Notes: a model not told the origin generated them from the sequence alone. 64,000 nucleotides of DNA from Yersinia enterocolitica subsp. enterocolitica (GCF_901472495.1 NZ_LR590469.1:3968001-4032000), one strand, 5' to 3'; shown: positions 17,700 through 26,347, numbered from the stretch's first letter. Numbers and translations: made by a program.

Positions 17700-19238
17700 T
17701 CAGAACCAGGTTTCCATCTGGATACCAAAGTTCCATTGACCGCCGGCGGCAAAATCATTTTTACCGAAGGCATCATCTTTGGCGTAATTATCCAGATCTT
17801 GACTCCAATCCATGTAGGTCGCGAAGACGCGTATTTCTGGGCGGCTGAAGAAGTTGCTGATATCGCCCGCTTTAAAGGTCGGGGCAAAGGTCAGTTTATA
17901 GAAACCGCCGCTGACTTTGTGATAATCCTTATACCCTTGCGGGTCGAGATTCATATATTGATAACTGCCTTCATATGCCAGAGCAAAGTTTTCGGTGATT
18001 TCCTGAATCAAGCGGGCGTTGAAGGTTACCCACTTATAACTATCGCCCTCGACATATCGGTCTTTACTTTGCTGTGCCAATATTGCGGGTGCCAGGCTCC
18101 AGTTTTTGCTCAGCGCGGTGGTGCCGTAAGAAGCCAGACGCCAGGTATCTGCGCCGCTGGTCAAGTTGCCATCGGAGCCAATAGATTTCACTTCAGCACC
18201 CAGGCCGTGGCCATATAACAAGGCTGTTTTAGATGTCCCCTCACGTAGCCCATAGAAACTGTCACCGTGATAGGCCACCATGCTGTGAATACCTTTATCT
18301 GCGGCGTTGGTATTCACGGTTTCACCGCTATTTTGGCGTGCCTCGTTGTCTTTGGCGCGCAGGCCACTCAGCATCCACTGGAATGAGCCATTATTATGGG
18401 TGGAGACATAGTTATTGGTGGTGAAAATATAGCTTTGAATATCGCTGTTAACATTCTCTATTTCGCCGTAATTACGGCCATATAGGGAGAAGTTACTCTT
18501 CAGGTTATCAGTCCATTTGATGTCATAAATACCGCCACCGGTACCGGCCAGGAATACCACGTCGGAATCCAGCCAATGAATATCAAAGTTATCGCGATCA
18601 AAGCGCTTACCGGCCCACAGGGTACTGTCTTTGAAAATACCATTGAAGCTGGGCAGGGTACCCAATTCGACGAAAGCCTGACGCACATTTAGGTCACTGC
18701 TGTCAGCTGTCCAGTCGTTATAACTACGTTGACCATCAGCCAGCATCACTTTGTAGCGAGTGGTCGCGCCATTATCCAGCTTCTGTTTTTTCTCCAAATT
18801 CACTTCAACATAGGTATCGGGTTCATTACCTAAACGGCCAATTGCCCCACCGGTACTGCCTGCCGGAGAAACATAAGGGCCACCTTGAGTGCCGGTACCG
18901 GAGGCGTTCATTAACAAACCGGAGCGTGCATAACCGTGGAACTCAAAACCATTGTCGCTTTGTGTTTTGCTTTCTAATTTCTCAGTGCGTTTGGCAACTT
19001 GAACGGTTTTTTCTTCTGCCTGAAGGGTACGAGCTTCGAGTTTTTGTGCTTGTTTTTCTGCAATTTCGGCGCGGGTTTCTGCATTTTTTGCCCGTTGTTC
19101 TGCTTGCTGCAATCGCTGCTCTAAAGCATTAAGGCGGGCTTCGATATCCACATTTGATGAGGCTGCTGAGGTGGAAGTCGCTGCACAAGAAAGAATAAGT
19201 CCTATTGATACAGCAAGATAGCTTGGTTTTATCATCAT
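17700..19238 (-). CDS. scrY: Sucrose-specific outer-membrane porin
   Basis: LamB-like trimeric porin, 512 residues. Signal peptide about 1-25 (cleavage near TSA-A), then a long periplasmic coiled coil at about 30-95 with heptad-like LEQRLQQAEQRAKNAETRAE, the extra domain that distinguishes ScrY from LamB, then an 18-strand beta barrel ending in the typical C-terminal Phe (ETWF). It allows diffusion of sucrose to the inner-membrane PTS. First gene of the scrYAB unit, preceded by operator, promoter and CRP-like sites at 19282-19376. Confidence 0.94.
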   Translation of the reverse strand: MMIKPSYLAVSIGLILSCAATSTSAASSNVDIEARLNALEQRLQQAEQRAKNAETRAEIAEKQAQKLEARTLQAEEKTVQVAKRTEKLESKTQSDNGFEFHGYARSGLLMNASGTGTQGGPYVSPAGSTGGAIGRLGNEPDTYVEVNLEKKQKLDNGATTRYKVMLADGQRSYNDWTADSSDLNVRQAFVELGTLPSFNGIFKDSTLWAGKRFDRDNFDIHWLDSDVVFLAGTGGGIYDIKWTDNLKSNFSLYGRNYGEIENVNSDIQSYIFTTNNYVSTHNNGSFQWMLSGLRAKDNEARQNSGETVNTNAADKGIHSMVAYHGDSFYGLREGTSKTALLYGHGLGAEVKSIGSDGNLTSGADTWRLASYGTTALSKNWSLAPAILAQQSKDRYVEGDSYKWVTFNARLIQEITENFALAYEGSYQYMNLDPQGYKDYHKVSGGFYKLTFAPTFKAGDISNFFSRPEIRVFATYMDWSQDLDNYAKDDAFGKNDFAAGGQWNFGIQMETWF

Positions 19239-19281
19239 TTTATATCACTCGGTATGTGATTGATTGTATTTATGCTAAACA

Positions 19282-19297
19282 GCTAAACCGGTTTTTC
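19282..19297 (-). promoter_or_regulatory. ScrR-type operator of scrYAB
   Basis: GCTAAACCGGTTTTTC is a near-palindrome centred on CC|GG, 44 bases before the scrY start. The scrK upstream region carries a 14-of-16 match to it, which supports a shared LacI-family regulator. It overlaps the predicted transcription start (about 19297), so bound ScrR would block initiation. Confidence 0.7.
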
Positions 19298-19303
19298 ATG
19301 GCT

Positions 19304-19376
19304 AACATACGGGCGATCAACTGGAATTAGCAAAATATTTTGCTAACCCGATTCAGCTATTGTGATCTGCACTGCA
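19304..19376 (-). promoter_or_regulatory. scrY promoter with secondary operator and CRP-like site
   Basis: Reading on the minus strand: a CRP-like half-site TGTGA with weak partner at 19361-19376, a second imperfect operator GCTAACCCGATTCAGC at 19342-19357 that also resembles a Cra/FruR site in the other orientation, the perfect 20-base palindrome TTAGCAAAATATTTTGCTAA at 19327-19346, a -35 TTGCTA (19333-19328) and a -10 TATGTT (19309-19304) 18 bases apart. CRP would be centred about 72 bases before the start, a class I position. All are predictions from motif match. Confidence 0.45.
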
Positions 19377-19497
19377 AATTGAGTGGTGTAGTGAGGTAAG
19401 TCGTGCTATGAAGGGGATGAATCAGTCAGCGTGAAGCCGTTAAGCGCATTGCCGTGAGCTGAGTGTTTAGCAAGGGTGGATGAGCAAGAGAGGAAAC

Positions 19498-19520
19498 CGG
19501 ATGCCAACGCAGGGCATCCG
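19498..19520 (-). terminator. Probable terminator after scrK
   Basis: Perfect 8-base stem CGGATGCC/GGCATCCG with a 7-base loop, followed on the minus strand by the T/C-rich TTTCCTCTCTT. It fits scrK being a separate transcript from scrYAB. Confidence 0.5.
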
Positions 19521-19536
19521 ACAGGCGGGGCCGCGG

Positions 19537-20472
19537 TTAGTGGCTGTGTTGCAGAAAATGCGCCAATTCCTGCGCATTTGGTAGGGCGGTCATTGCCCCT
19601 TTGGCGCTGGTAGCCAGGGCACCGCAAGCTTGCGCTTGATCGATAGCCGCACTTAAATCCTGGCTTTGGTGCCAGTTGGGTTGTTGCGACAATGCTGTCA
19701 GCAACCCGGCAACAAATGCATCTCCGGCCCCGGTGGTGTCTATCGGGGTGATTTTCCGGCTGGCATATTTTTGCAACTTTCTACGGTTATGCACCCAAAC
19801 CCCCTCTGCACCCAATGTCACCAGCAATAATTTACAGGAATAGTCCGCCATAACCTGCTCCATAGCTGTCGCGATATCCTGCTGCGGGCAGATAAAATCC
19901 AGTTCTTCCCGTGACAGTTTTACCACATCGGCTAACTGCAATGCTTGTCGCAGGCAGGGGAGTAACTCTGGCGGTTGACGCCAAATATCAGCACGAATAT
20001 TGGGATCAAAACTAACCCAGCCTCCATCGGCTTTGATGCGGCGCATAGCCTCAAATGCGGTGCTGCGGCTGGGTTCCTGACTCAATGCAATGGAACACAG
20101 ATGGAGCCATTGGTTAGGTTTAAATTCTGGTAAATCAGAAAGTTGCAGAAATAAATCAGCACTTGGCATTACCATGAATGTAAATGTGCGTTCGCCATGC
20201 TGATCCAAATCCACAACAACAGTTGAGGTTCGATGCTCTGCATCCAGCGTCATGGCACGAGTATCGACATTTTCCTGCTGTAAAACCTGCTGCATAAAAC
20301 GGCCAAAGCTGTCTTGCCCAACCCGCCCAATAAATGCACTTTTACCTCCCAATCTGGCAATACCTACCGCGACATTAGCAGGTGCACCACCTGGACATTT
20401 AAGGTAACTATTTGAATCTTCAGGGACAAGGTCGATAACAGCATCGCCTAAAACCCAAACGGTATTCTCCAT
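19537..20472 (-). CDS. scrK: Fructokinase of the sucrose regulon
   Basis: Phosphorylates the fructose released by ScrB to fructose-6-phosphate. PfkB-family ribokinase fold: N-terminal GGAPANVAVGIARLG signature at about 28-42, FDPNIRADIWR at about 160, and the C-terminal DTTGAGDAFVAGLL with the catalytic Asp at about 245. 311 residues. It has its own operator upstream (20516-20531) and a stem-loop between it and scrY, so it is probably expressed separately but under the same repressor. Confidence 0.93.
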   Translation of the reverse strand: MENTVWVLGDAVIDLVPEDSNSYLKCPGGAPANVAVGIARLGGKSAFIGRVGQDSFGRFMQQVLQQENVDTRAMTLDAEHRTSTVVVDLDQHGERTFTFMVMPSADLFLQLSDLPEFKPNQWLHLCSIALSQEPSRSTAFEAMRRIKADGGWVSFDPNIRADIWRQPPELLPCLRQALQLADVVKLSREELDFICPQQDIATAMEQVMADYSCKLLLVTLGAEGVWVHNRRKLQKYASRKITPIDTTGAGDAFVAGLLTALSQQPNWHQSQDLSAAIDQAQACGALATSAKGAMTALPNAQELAHFLQHSH

Positions 20473-20515
20473 GATAAACCCCTACTCTCTTCAATTCTAT
20501 TTGCTGCTAAAAGTA

Positions 20516-20531
20516 GAAGAATCGGTTTAGC
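20516..20531 (-). promoter_or_regulatory. ScrR-type operator of scrK
   Basis: GAAGAATCGGTTTAGC on the plus strand matches the reverse complement of the scrY operator at 14 of 16 bases and lies 44 bases before the scrK start, the same spacing as at scrY. Confidence 0.7.
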
Positions 20532-20630
20532 AAAGCAATAAAATAATCCACAATCCGATAAAAACAGCGAATGGTACGATGAAAAAAGAATTTATCGATA
20601 CGCCGCAGACAATGATTCAATTTCTCAAAA

Positions 20631-20649
20631 GATATGGATTATCATTAGC
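20631..20649 (+). promoter_or_regulatory. Fur box upstream of the iron-chelate binding protein gene
   Basis: GATATGGATTATCATTAGC agrees at 15 of 19 positions with the Fur consensus GATAATGATAATCATTATC and lies 26 bases before the start of a siderophore-binding protein gene, as expected for iron repression. Confidence 0.75.
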
Positions 20650-20675
20650 GTTCAATTTTTCCTAAAGGACATTTC

Positions 20676-21821
20676 ATGCCCGGTCGCATTGTCAGCAGGT
20701 TTTTATCATTGGTCGCTATGTGTTTAGCAATAACGGCATCATTTTCTGTTTTAGCACAGCCGATTGTGGTGACAGATGTTGCTGGCCGGCAGGTGACATT
20801 AGCTCAACCTGCGTCACGAGTGATATTAGCGGATGCCAGGGCATTGATGGCATTGAACATTCTTCATCCACAAACACCGCTAAAAGGTATTATCGCCTGG
20901 GATAACTCACTGAAAGTGAAAGCGGCCGATCTGGTGGAGGCTTATGCTAAAAAATTCCCAGAAGTGAATAAGATCCCAATGTTTGATAACCCCTATGTCA
21001 CTGATTTTAGTGTCGAACGGGCGGTATCAATGCAGCCAGACTTAATTATCTTTGATACTGGATTGCTGGCAAAACTCAAAGCCAGTGGTGTATTGGCGCA
21101 GTTGGATAAATCGGGCATTCCGGTACTGTTTATTGATTTCCGCCAGCAGCCGTTGACCAATACGGTTCCCAGTATGCAACTGCTCGGCAAAGTGTTTGGC
21201 GAAGAAAAAAATGCTCAAGATTTCATACAGTTCTATCAGCAACGACTTGATCTGGTTCGTCAACGAGTCGCCACTCTTAAACCTGAACAGCGCCCAAGTG
21301 TTTTTATTGAGCGCCACGCGGGTATGACGGGTGATGAATGTTGTTCGACTTTTGGTAAAGGCAGTTTTGGGCAATTCATTGCCGAGGCTGGTGGGAATAA
21401 CATCGGCAGCCAACTGTTCCCGGAAATGGGCGGTGAGATTAACGTCGAGCAGCTCATTAGCAGCAACCCTGACTTTTATTTAATGACCGGTGCTGACTGG
21501 AGTCGAGGCCATAAGGGCTCAGTAGCCGTTCCTCTAGGCTATAACACTGATACCGCAACGGCACAGGCAAAGTTGACCCATCTAATGGGGCGAACTGGCA
21601 TCAGTATATTGAAATCCGTGCAGGATAAGAAAGTGATGGCGGTTTATCACCAGTTTTATGATAGTCCGCTTAATGTGGTCGCTGTAGAAGCTATCGCCAA
21701 ATTCCTTCATCCAGAATTATTTGCCGATTTGGATCCACAGGCGGATTTGGAAATGATTCATCAAAAGTATACTGCTATAGATTATAGCGGCGTGTTTTGG
21801 GGCACTGCCCTGCGCCCTTGA
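20676..21821 (+). CDS. Periplasmic iron-chelate (FepB/BtuF-type) substrate-binding protein
   Basis: Class III periplasmic binding protein (PF01497-like), 381 residues. Signal peptide at about 1-28 (FLSLVAMCLAITASFSVLAQ), then IVVTDVAGRQVTLAQPASRVIL, the usual opening strand of the family, and RAVSMQPDLIIFD in the first lobe. It should deliver a ferric siderophore, heme or cobalamin-like ligand to an inner-membrane ABC importer. No permease or ATPase gene is beside it, so it must share one encoded elsewhere. A Fur box 26 bases upstream and the FecA-like receptor gene 497 bases downstream point to iron. Its stop codon lies inside the first copy of a 24-base direct repeat flanking an ERIC-like element. 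Ligand unknown. Confidence 0.82.
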   Translation: MPGRIVSRFLSLVAMCLAITASFSVLAQPIVVTDVAGRQVTLAQPASRVILADARALMALNILHPQTPLKGIIAWDNSLKVKAADLVEAYAKKFPEVNKIPMFDNPYVTDFSVERAVSMQPDLIIFDTGLLAKLKASGVLAQLDKSGIPVLFIDFRQQPLTNTVPSMQLLGKVFGEEKNAQDFIQFYQQRLDLVRQRVATLKPEQRPSVFIERHAGMTGDECCSTFGKGSFGQFIAEAGGNNIGSQLFPEMGGEINVEQLISSNPDFYLMTGADWSRGHKGSVAVPLGYNTDTATAQAKLTHLMGRTGISILKSVQDKKVMAVYHQFYDSPLNVVAVEAIAKFLHPELFADLDPQADLEMIHQKYTAIDYSGVFWGTALRP

Positions 21822-21964
21822 CGCCGCAGCGTTGTTAGCGGCACTCACTCACCCGAATCACTTACTTATGTAAGCTCATCGGGATTTGTTCGTTTGCTGC
21901 TTGGCTGCAACGCCAATAGCTTTGGGCAGCCAAACAGCTGGCGCCCTTGACGCCGCAGCGTTGT
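21812..21964 (+). repeat. ERIC-like element flanked by a 24-base direct repeat
   Basis: The core at 21851-21884 (CACTTACTTATGTAAGCTCA and neighbours) matches the central palindrome of enterobacterial ERIC. A perfect 24-base repeat at 21812-21835 and 21941-21964 (both starting GCGCCCTTGACGCCGCAGCG) gives one 129-base unit plus the left arm of another. The first copy includes the last codons and stop of the binding-protein gene, so the element now supplies that gene's 3' end. Confidence 0.75.
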
Positions 21965-22010
21965 AATGCTCGTTATTACATTAACTTACTTATTTTAAAT
22001 GGTTTTCTAT

Positions 22011-22047
22011 ATATCAGATTGCTGATATCCCCATGTTTTACATGGGG
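22011..22047. other. Two abutting perfect hairpins
   Basis: ATATCAG-ATTG-CTGATAT (22011-22028) is followed without gap by CCCCATG-TTTTA-CATGGGG (22029-22047). Both have 7-base perfect stems. No T-run follows. They lie in the 497-base gene-free stretch before the FecA-like gene, together with the ERIC-like element and a third hairpin. Confidence 0.6.
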
Positions 22048-22082
22048 GCTGGCTACTGATAACGTCAAATAAAGGGGAATCG

Positions 22083-22132
22083 TGCCGTAGGGGGCGTAGC
22101 AGCGTGAGCTGCTGGAGTGCCCCTGTGCGGTA
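22083..22132. other. Long GC-rich hairpin upstream of the FecA-like gene
   Basis: Nested complementary arms: AGCAGC-GTGA-GCTGCT at the tip, GGGGGC/GCCCC below, and CCG/CGG at the base. It is too symmetrical for chance and is not followed by a T-run. It may be a structured RNA leader or a dispersed repeat. The rest of 22133-22318 is AT-rich and should hold the receptor promoter; no convincing Fur box was found there. Confidence 0.5.
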
Positions 22133-22318
22133 ACATCTTCACTCACAAAGCTATTAATATATTTGCCACCAATTTTTTATATCTTCATTTTGTATCGATT
22201 AATGAAAATTAATCTGTCTGTTTGCGGCAAAATTGATTTACTTGGGAAATGTAATCATTAAGATTAGCGTTTCTAAAAAATTACAATCAGACACAATTCC
22301 TTTCGCAATAGGCCCAAA

Positions 22319-24475
22319 ATGTTAACGTTTTCCCGTTTGTCTCTGTTGGCCGCCTCCGTCGCGCTGGCATTACCCGCTTTTGCCGCAGAGAAATCCTCTC
22401 CGCCAGTGACTGATAACTCTGCCGAAACTAACACGAATAAAAGTGACACACTCTCAGTGGTCGGTAACTGGCTTGATAATACGGATAACAGCACGGTTGT
22501 GTTGAATCACCCCGGTGCACGCACTATCGTTACCCAGCAACGTATTCACGAAAAGGGTGCTCAGACAGTGGGGGATTCACTACGTGGTATTCCTGGTGTT
22601 CAAGTGCGTGAAAGTAATGGCACGGGCGGCAGTGATATTTCGCTCAATGTGGGGGTTCGCGGCTTAACCTCTCGCTTATCTCCGCGCTCAACTATCTTGA
22701 TGGACGGTATCCCGCTAGCAGTAGCACCTTATGGACAGCCACAGCTATCAATGGCTCCACTTTCTATTGGTAACCTGCAATCTATCGATGTGATTCGTGG
22801 TGGCGGAGCAGTACGCTATGGGCCGCAAAACGTAGGCGGAATCATCAATTTTAATACCAAGGCTATTCCGGAAGACTTCAGTGGTGCCGTTAGCGCACAG
22901 ACGCAAGGTGCTAGTCATGGCGGTTTAAAAACCTTGAGCAGCGCATCATTAGGCGGTACGGCTGATAATGGTTTTGGCGCGGCATTGCTCTATTCAGGTC
23001 TGCATGGTCAAGGGTATCGTGACAATAACGACAATACTGATATCGATGATTTTATGCTGAAAACCCGTTATCAGTTCACCGAACATGACGAATTGCAGGC
23101 CAATTTTCATTATTATGAAGCACATGCTGGCATGCCGGGTGGGTTAACCAGTGCACAATATGCCCAGAATCCTTTCCAGTCGACCCGCCCTTATGACCAG
23201 TTTGATGGGCGTCGCCGTGATATGTCATTCAAATATATCCACCAGGAAGATGATCGCCAGTTTGAGTTGCTGACATATTTCACCAAAAGTTTCCGTGGCA
23301 GCAATATTGAATCTGAAGGGAGCGGTGCTAACCTCGGTCAGAGACGCATGGTGGCTTACCCGCGTAATTACACCACTTATGCCATTGAACCCAGCTATTC
23401 GCAGTTGTTTAGAATGGGCAGTAGCTCCCATGAGGTTACTGTTGGTTACCGCTATCTGAATGAAACCATGGATGAGAAAGCCTATCGCTCCCCTTGGTAT
23501 AACCCTGCGACAGTGACTTCAATGCCCGCCACACCACAGTATTATCAGCACACATCAGGCGGAACCGAAGCGCATGCCGTCTATATCGATGATGCTATCA
23601 ATGTGTCTGACTGGACCATCACACCCGGGCTGCGTTATGAGAATATCCGCACCAATGTAGATGATTCTTTTGCCAATACTCGACGTGAACAGCACTACAG
23701 TGAGCCGCTACCTTCACTTAATGTGATGTATCATATGTCCGATGAATGGAAGCTGTTTGCCAATGCCAACACTTCCTTTGGCAGCATGCAATATTTCCAG
23801 CTCAGCAAAGGTGGTAATGGTAATGCACCGGCACCGGGCTTGACAGCTGAAAAAGCACATAGCTATGAAATCGGTACTCGTTTTGATGACACGGTAATGA
23901 CCGGTGAATTGACCCTGTTCTATATTGATTTCGATAATCAGCTGCAATACATCAGTAATGATATTGGCTGGACAAATCTGGGAGCGACAACTCATAAAGG
24001 TGTGGAGTTGGCATTCAGTTATGATTTAAGTGAATTCAATTCAGCACTGAATGGGGTAAGTGTTTACTCCAGCTACACCTATACCAAAGCAACCACCAAA
24101 AGTGGTGATTTCGCCGGTAAGGACTTACCGTTCTATTCACGTCAGGTTTATACCGTGGGTACCCGTTATGAAACCGGTAATTGGGTCTGGAACTTGGATA
24201 GTTATGCACAATCTCAGCAACAGTCACCGGGTTCTGGCCCGCAGTATATGACGACGGAGAGTGCCGATGGCCAGTTTGGTACTATTCCGGGCTACATGGT
24301 TTGGAATACCCGCGCTGAATATAATTTCGGACCAGCCTGGTCAAATCTAACATTGGGCGCAGGGGTAAAAAACCTGTTTGATCAACGCTATTTCACGCGT
24401 TCCAATGATAACAACGCAGGTAAGTATGTCGGTGAACCACGAACCTTCTTTGTGCAGGGGTCAGTTGCCTTCTAA
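22319..24475 (+). CDS. FecA-like TonB-dependent outer-membrane receptor lacking the N-terminal signalling domain
   Basis: 718 residues: signal peptide about 1-22, TonB-box-like stretch SDTLSVVGNWL near 45, plug domain at about 60-190 (MDGIPLAVAPYGQPQLS, VIRGGGAVRYGPQNVGGIINF) and a 22-strand barrel ending in Phe. Plug and barrel follow E. coli FecA (ferric dicitrate receptor) closely, including the motifs named and ADMPGGL-like AGMPGGL. The extra periplasmic STN domain of mature E. coli FecA is absent, so it should not signal to a FecR/FecI pair, and none is nearby. The ligand may be ferric citrate or a related chelate. An iron-binding protein gene lies upstream. Confidence 0.88.
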   Translation: MLTFSRLSLLAASVALALPAFAAEKSSPPVTDNSAETNTNKSDTLSVVGNWLDNTDNSTVVLNHPGARTIVTQQRIHEKGAQTVGDSLRGIPGVQVRESNGTGGSDISLNVGVRGLTSRLSPRSTILMDGIPLAVAPYGQPQLSMAPLSIGNLQSIDVIRGGGAVRYGPQNVGGIINFNTKAIPEDFSGAVSAQTQGASHGGLKTLSSASLGGTADNGFGAALLYSGLHGQGYRDNNDNTDIDDFMLKTRYQFTEHDELQANFHYYEAHAGMPGGLTSAQYAQNPFQSTRPYDQFDGRRRDMSFKYIHQEDDRQFELLTYFTKSFRGSNIESEGSGANLGQRRMVAYPRNYTTYAIEPSYSQLFRMGSSSHEVTVGYRYLNETMDEKAYRSPWYNPATVTSMPATPQYYQHTSGGTEAHAVYIDDAINVSDWTITPGLRYENIRTNVDDSFANTRREQHYSEPLPSLNVMYHMSDEWKLFANANTSFGSMQYFQLSKGGNGNAPAPGLTAEKAHSYEIGTRFDDTVMTGELTLFYIDFDNQLQYISNDIGWTNLGATTHKGVELAFSYDLSEFNSALNGVSVYSSYTYTKATTKSGDFAGKDLPFYSRQVYTVGTRYETGNWVWNLDSYAQSQQQSPGSGPQYMTTESADGQFGTIPGYMVWNTRAEYNFGPAWSNLTLGAGVKNLFDQRYFTRSNDNNAGKYVGEPRTFFVQGSVAF

Positions 24476-24580
24476 ATTAGCCGTTTAAGATAAGCTCGGT
24501 AAGTGAGTCATTTGCCGGGCTTAGGTAGTTTTTGCTCACTCCGTTTTGTACTCATTTCCATTGAATTACCTATGTTGAAT

Positions 24581-24599
24581 ATCAATGATAATCATTATT
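24581..24599 (+). promoter_or_regulatory. Orphan Fur box in a gene-free stretch
   Basis: Contains the uninterrupted core AATGATAATCATTAT (15 of 19 consensus positions). It overlaps a possible plus-strand promoter (-35 TTGAAT at 24575, -10 TTTATA at 24598, 17 apart). It lies 106 bases after the FecA-like stop, in a 436-base stretch (24476-24911) with no gene I can support. An imperfect hairpin (CAGCAAGG.../CCTTGGCTG, about 24640-24670) and an A/T-rich dyad near 24705-24725 follow, compatible with a small RNA. Confidence 0.65.
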
Positions 24600-24853
24600 T
24601 ATATTGTCTCATGTGAATAATACTCTCAGATTGACTTCAGCAGCAAGGTAACTTGCCTTGGCTGATAAGCAGGCATTTAGACGAAAATAATAGAGTAAGT
24701 TATCATTCAAAAAACTAATTTTTTCTTAACCAGAGAATTAGAGCGATTATCTAAAATAGATGTTTTATACCAACAGGTGAGCCAGTGATTTATTTTTGTA
24801 TATGCAATAACATGGTTTAATAATAGTATAAAGGTAAAATGTAATACCGCAGT

Positions 24854-24897
24854 ATTAAGCTCAACCATTTATGAGAGAATAAATGATTGAGCTTAAT
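24854..24897 (-). terminator. Long hairpin after hmsT
   Basis: ATTAAGCTCAA (24854-24864) pairs with TTGAGCTTAAT (24887-24897), and inside it CATTTAT pairs with ATAAATG around a 6-base loop, one mismatch between the two stems. It is 15 bases past the hmsT stop. No clean T-run on either strand, so it may act as a 3' stabilising structure or weak bidirectional terminator. Confidence 0.5.
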
Positions 24898-24911
24898 GGT
24901 TAGTCATTTTA

Positions 24912-26012
24912 TCAGGGTGAAGATTCAATCTTTGATAATTTATCTTCGGCAAACGCAACTTTATTCCGCCCGTCTTTTTTAGCACGATAAAGTGCTTCAT
25001 CCGCAGCTTTGAGTGAAGAGGCCAAGTCATAGGGTTGTAAGGGGGAAATCCCGGCACTTAGCGTGACAGTCGTTGATACCTTATGATTGAAAACATGTGG
25101 AATATCAAGCCCTAACACGCGCTGCCGGACACGTTCTGCTAACTGACTTGCATACTCTTCACTGACATGTGTCAGCAACACTAAAAACTCTTCGCCGCCG
25201 TAGCGCACCACGATATCCCGTGAGCGCACAGCATCACGAATTGCGGCCGCAACGCGCACTAAGGCTTGGTCTCCCATAGTATGACCATAGTTATCGTTAT
25301 AGGCTTTAAAATGGTCGATATCGAGCAGCAGCACATAATGGTTGCCAGGAGACTGCGCTAATAATGTCTCAAGTTTATTCTCCAACCCACGGCGATTATA
25401 TAAACTGGTTAGTGGGTCTATCATGCTTAAATCACTGAACTTTTCCCTTTCATTATAAAGACGTGCAACAAGTTTGCGGGTGAAGTCGTCACTGCGACGC
25501 AGCATCAAATGATGTAAAGAGAAACCAATCAGGGGCAACATAATCGTAAATATGATGCGGAAAATATTTTGAAAATCGTCCAAAAAAATAACAGTGAGTG
25601 CTGCGGGGGCAGTATGCAAACAAAAGGCAAGAAAGTTATCAGACAGAGCAATTGTGCTGATAAAGAAAATGGTGAACAAGCTGAGTAATAAGTAATTGTT
25701 TTCATTTGTGCCCAGGTATTCATATTTAAGAATAATTTGCCAGGCCCAGAGAATCCCCATGATAATTGAAAATAAATTCAATTTATCTACATAATTCTTC
25801 GAAATAAAAATAAAATACGCCGCAACACTGAGACTGATAACCATGATCATGACGAGCGGTAATGTCACTGCTGGCACTTCGGGGGAAGGTAATATCATAC
25901 TGAAAATAGCGGACGCTGCATTAAGAAATAGAAAAAGCAGTAAAGAGAGCCGATGCTTACTTTTCAGAAGCTGATCGTAGGAGTGGCTATTCATATTCAA
26001 TTCACTCTGCAT
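24912..26012 (-). CDS. hmsT: Membrane diguanylate cyclase HmsT
   Basis: Makes cyclic-di-GMP, which in Yersinia activates synthesis of the Hms biofilm polysaccharide. 366 residues: five or six hydrophobic segments over about 20-170, then a GGDEF domain from about 195 (DPLTSLYNRRGLE), active-site loop GGEEF and inhibitory-site RxxD (RSRD) five residues before it, so both catalysis and product inhibition look intact. The assignment to HmsT rather than another cyclase rests on its position between the iron-uptake genes and yjjZ/leu-tRNA/rsmC and on remembered Yersinia gene order. The ATG at 26012 has no Shine-Dalgarno; the in-frame ATG at 25994, preceded by GAGTGA, is an alternative. Fur control of hmsT is known in Y. 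pestis; the nearest Fur box here is 298 bases upstream. Confidence 0.75.
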   Translation of the reverse strand: MQSELNMNSHSYDQLLKSKHRLSLLLFLFLNAASAIFSMILPSPEVPAVTLPLVMIMVISLSVAAYFIFISKNYVDKLNLFSIIMGILWAWQIILKYEYLGTNENNYLLLSLFTIFFISTIALSDNFLAFCLHTAPAALTVIFLDDFQNIFRIIFTIMLPLIGFSLHHLMLRRSDDFTRKLVARLYNEREKFSDLSMIDPLTSLYNRRGLENKLETLLAQSPGNHYVLLLDIDHFKAYNDNYGHTMGDQALVRVAAAIRDAVRSRDIVVRYGGEEFLVLLTHVSEEYASQLAERVRQRVLGLDIPHVFNHKVSTTVTLSAGISPLQPYDLASSLKAADEALYRAKKDGRNKVAFAEDKLSKIESSP

Positions 26013-26347
26013 AATGGCGCGCTGTCAGTAGAAAAATAAACAATATCCTCATGAAGCCCTTTTATTTAGGCATCACGATAAATAGTTCTTTAAAGTAATT
26101 ATTTTTGTTTGAAGCGTTTTAACATGGCTTTAGGAATTTTCTTAATCAAAATTACCATTTTTGTTTCAGCCTGTCATCATGATGTCGATCAACTAATCAA
26201 TTTACTCATCTAAATCTGATATATCGATGGTATCAATGGCTCTGGGCCAGCCAAATCGCCCGCTTTCTCACTGCAACTTCATGATGCAGATTTTTATATA
26301 GTGGTATATGATATTGGTTATCATTATCATCTGAGTGAGCCGTCACT
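26013..26347. other. Divergent hmsT/yjjZ control region
   Basis: 335 AT-rich bases between the divergent hmsT and yjjZ genes. Apart from the Fur box next to yjjZ (26310-26328), I see only short A/T tracts and no strong hairpin. Long untranslated or regulatory sequence for hmsT is likely, given the size. Confidence 0.4.
26310..26328 (+). promoter_or_regulatory. Fur box upstream of yjjZ
   Basis: GATATTGGTTATCATTATC matches the Fur consensus at 16 of 19 positions and lies 20 bases before the yjjZ start. It could also influence the divergent hmsT. Confidence 0.75.

Noticed and set aside
22240..22275. Possible Fur box before the FecA-like gene (AATGTAATCATTAAG)
   Set aside because: It is one base short in the middle when aligned with the Fur consensus, so the arms cannot be in register; far weaker than the three boxes reported.
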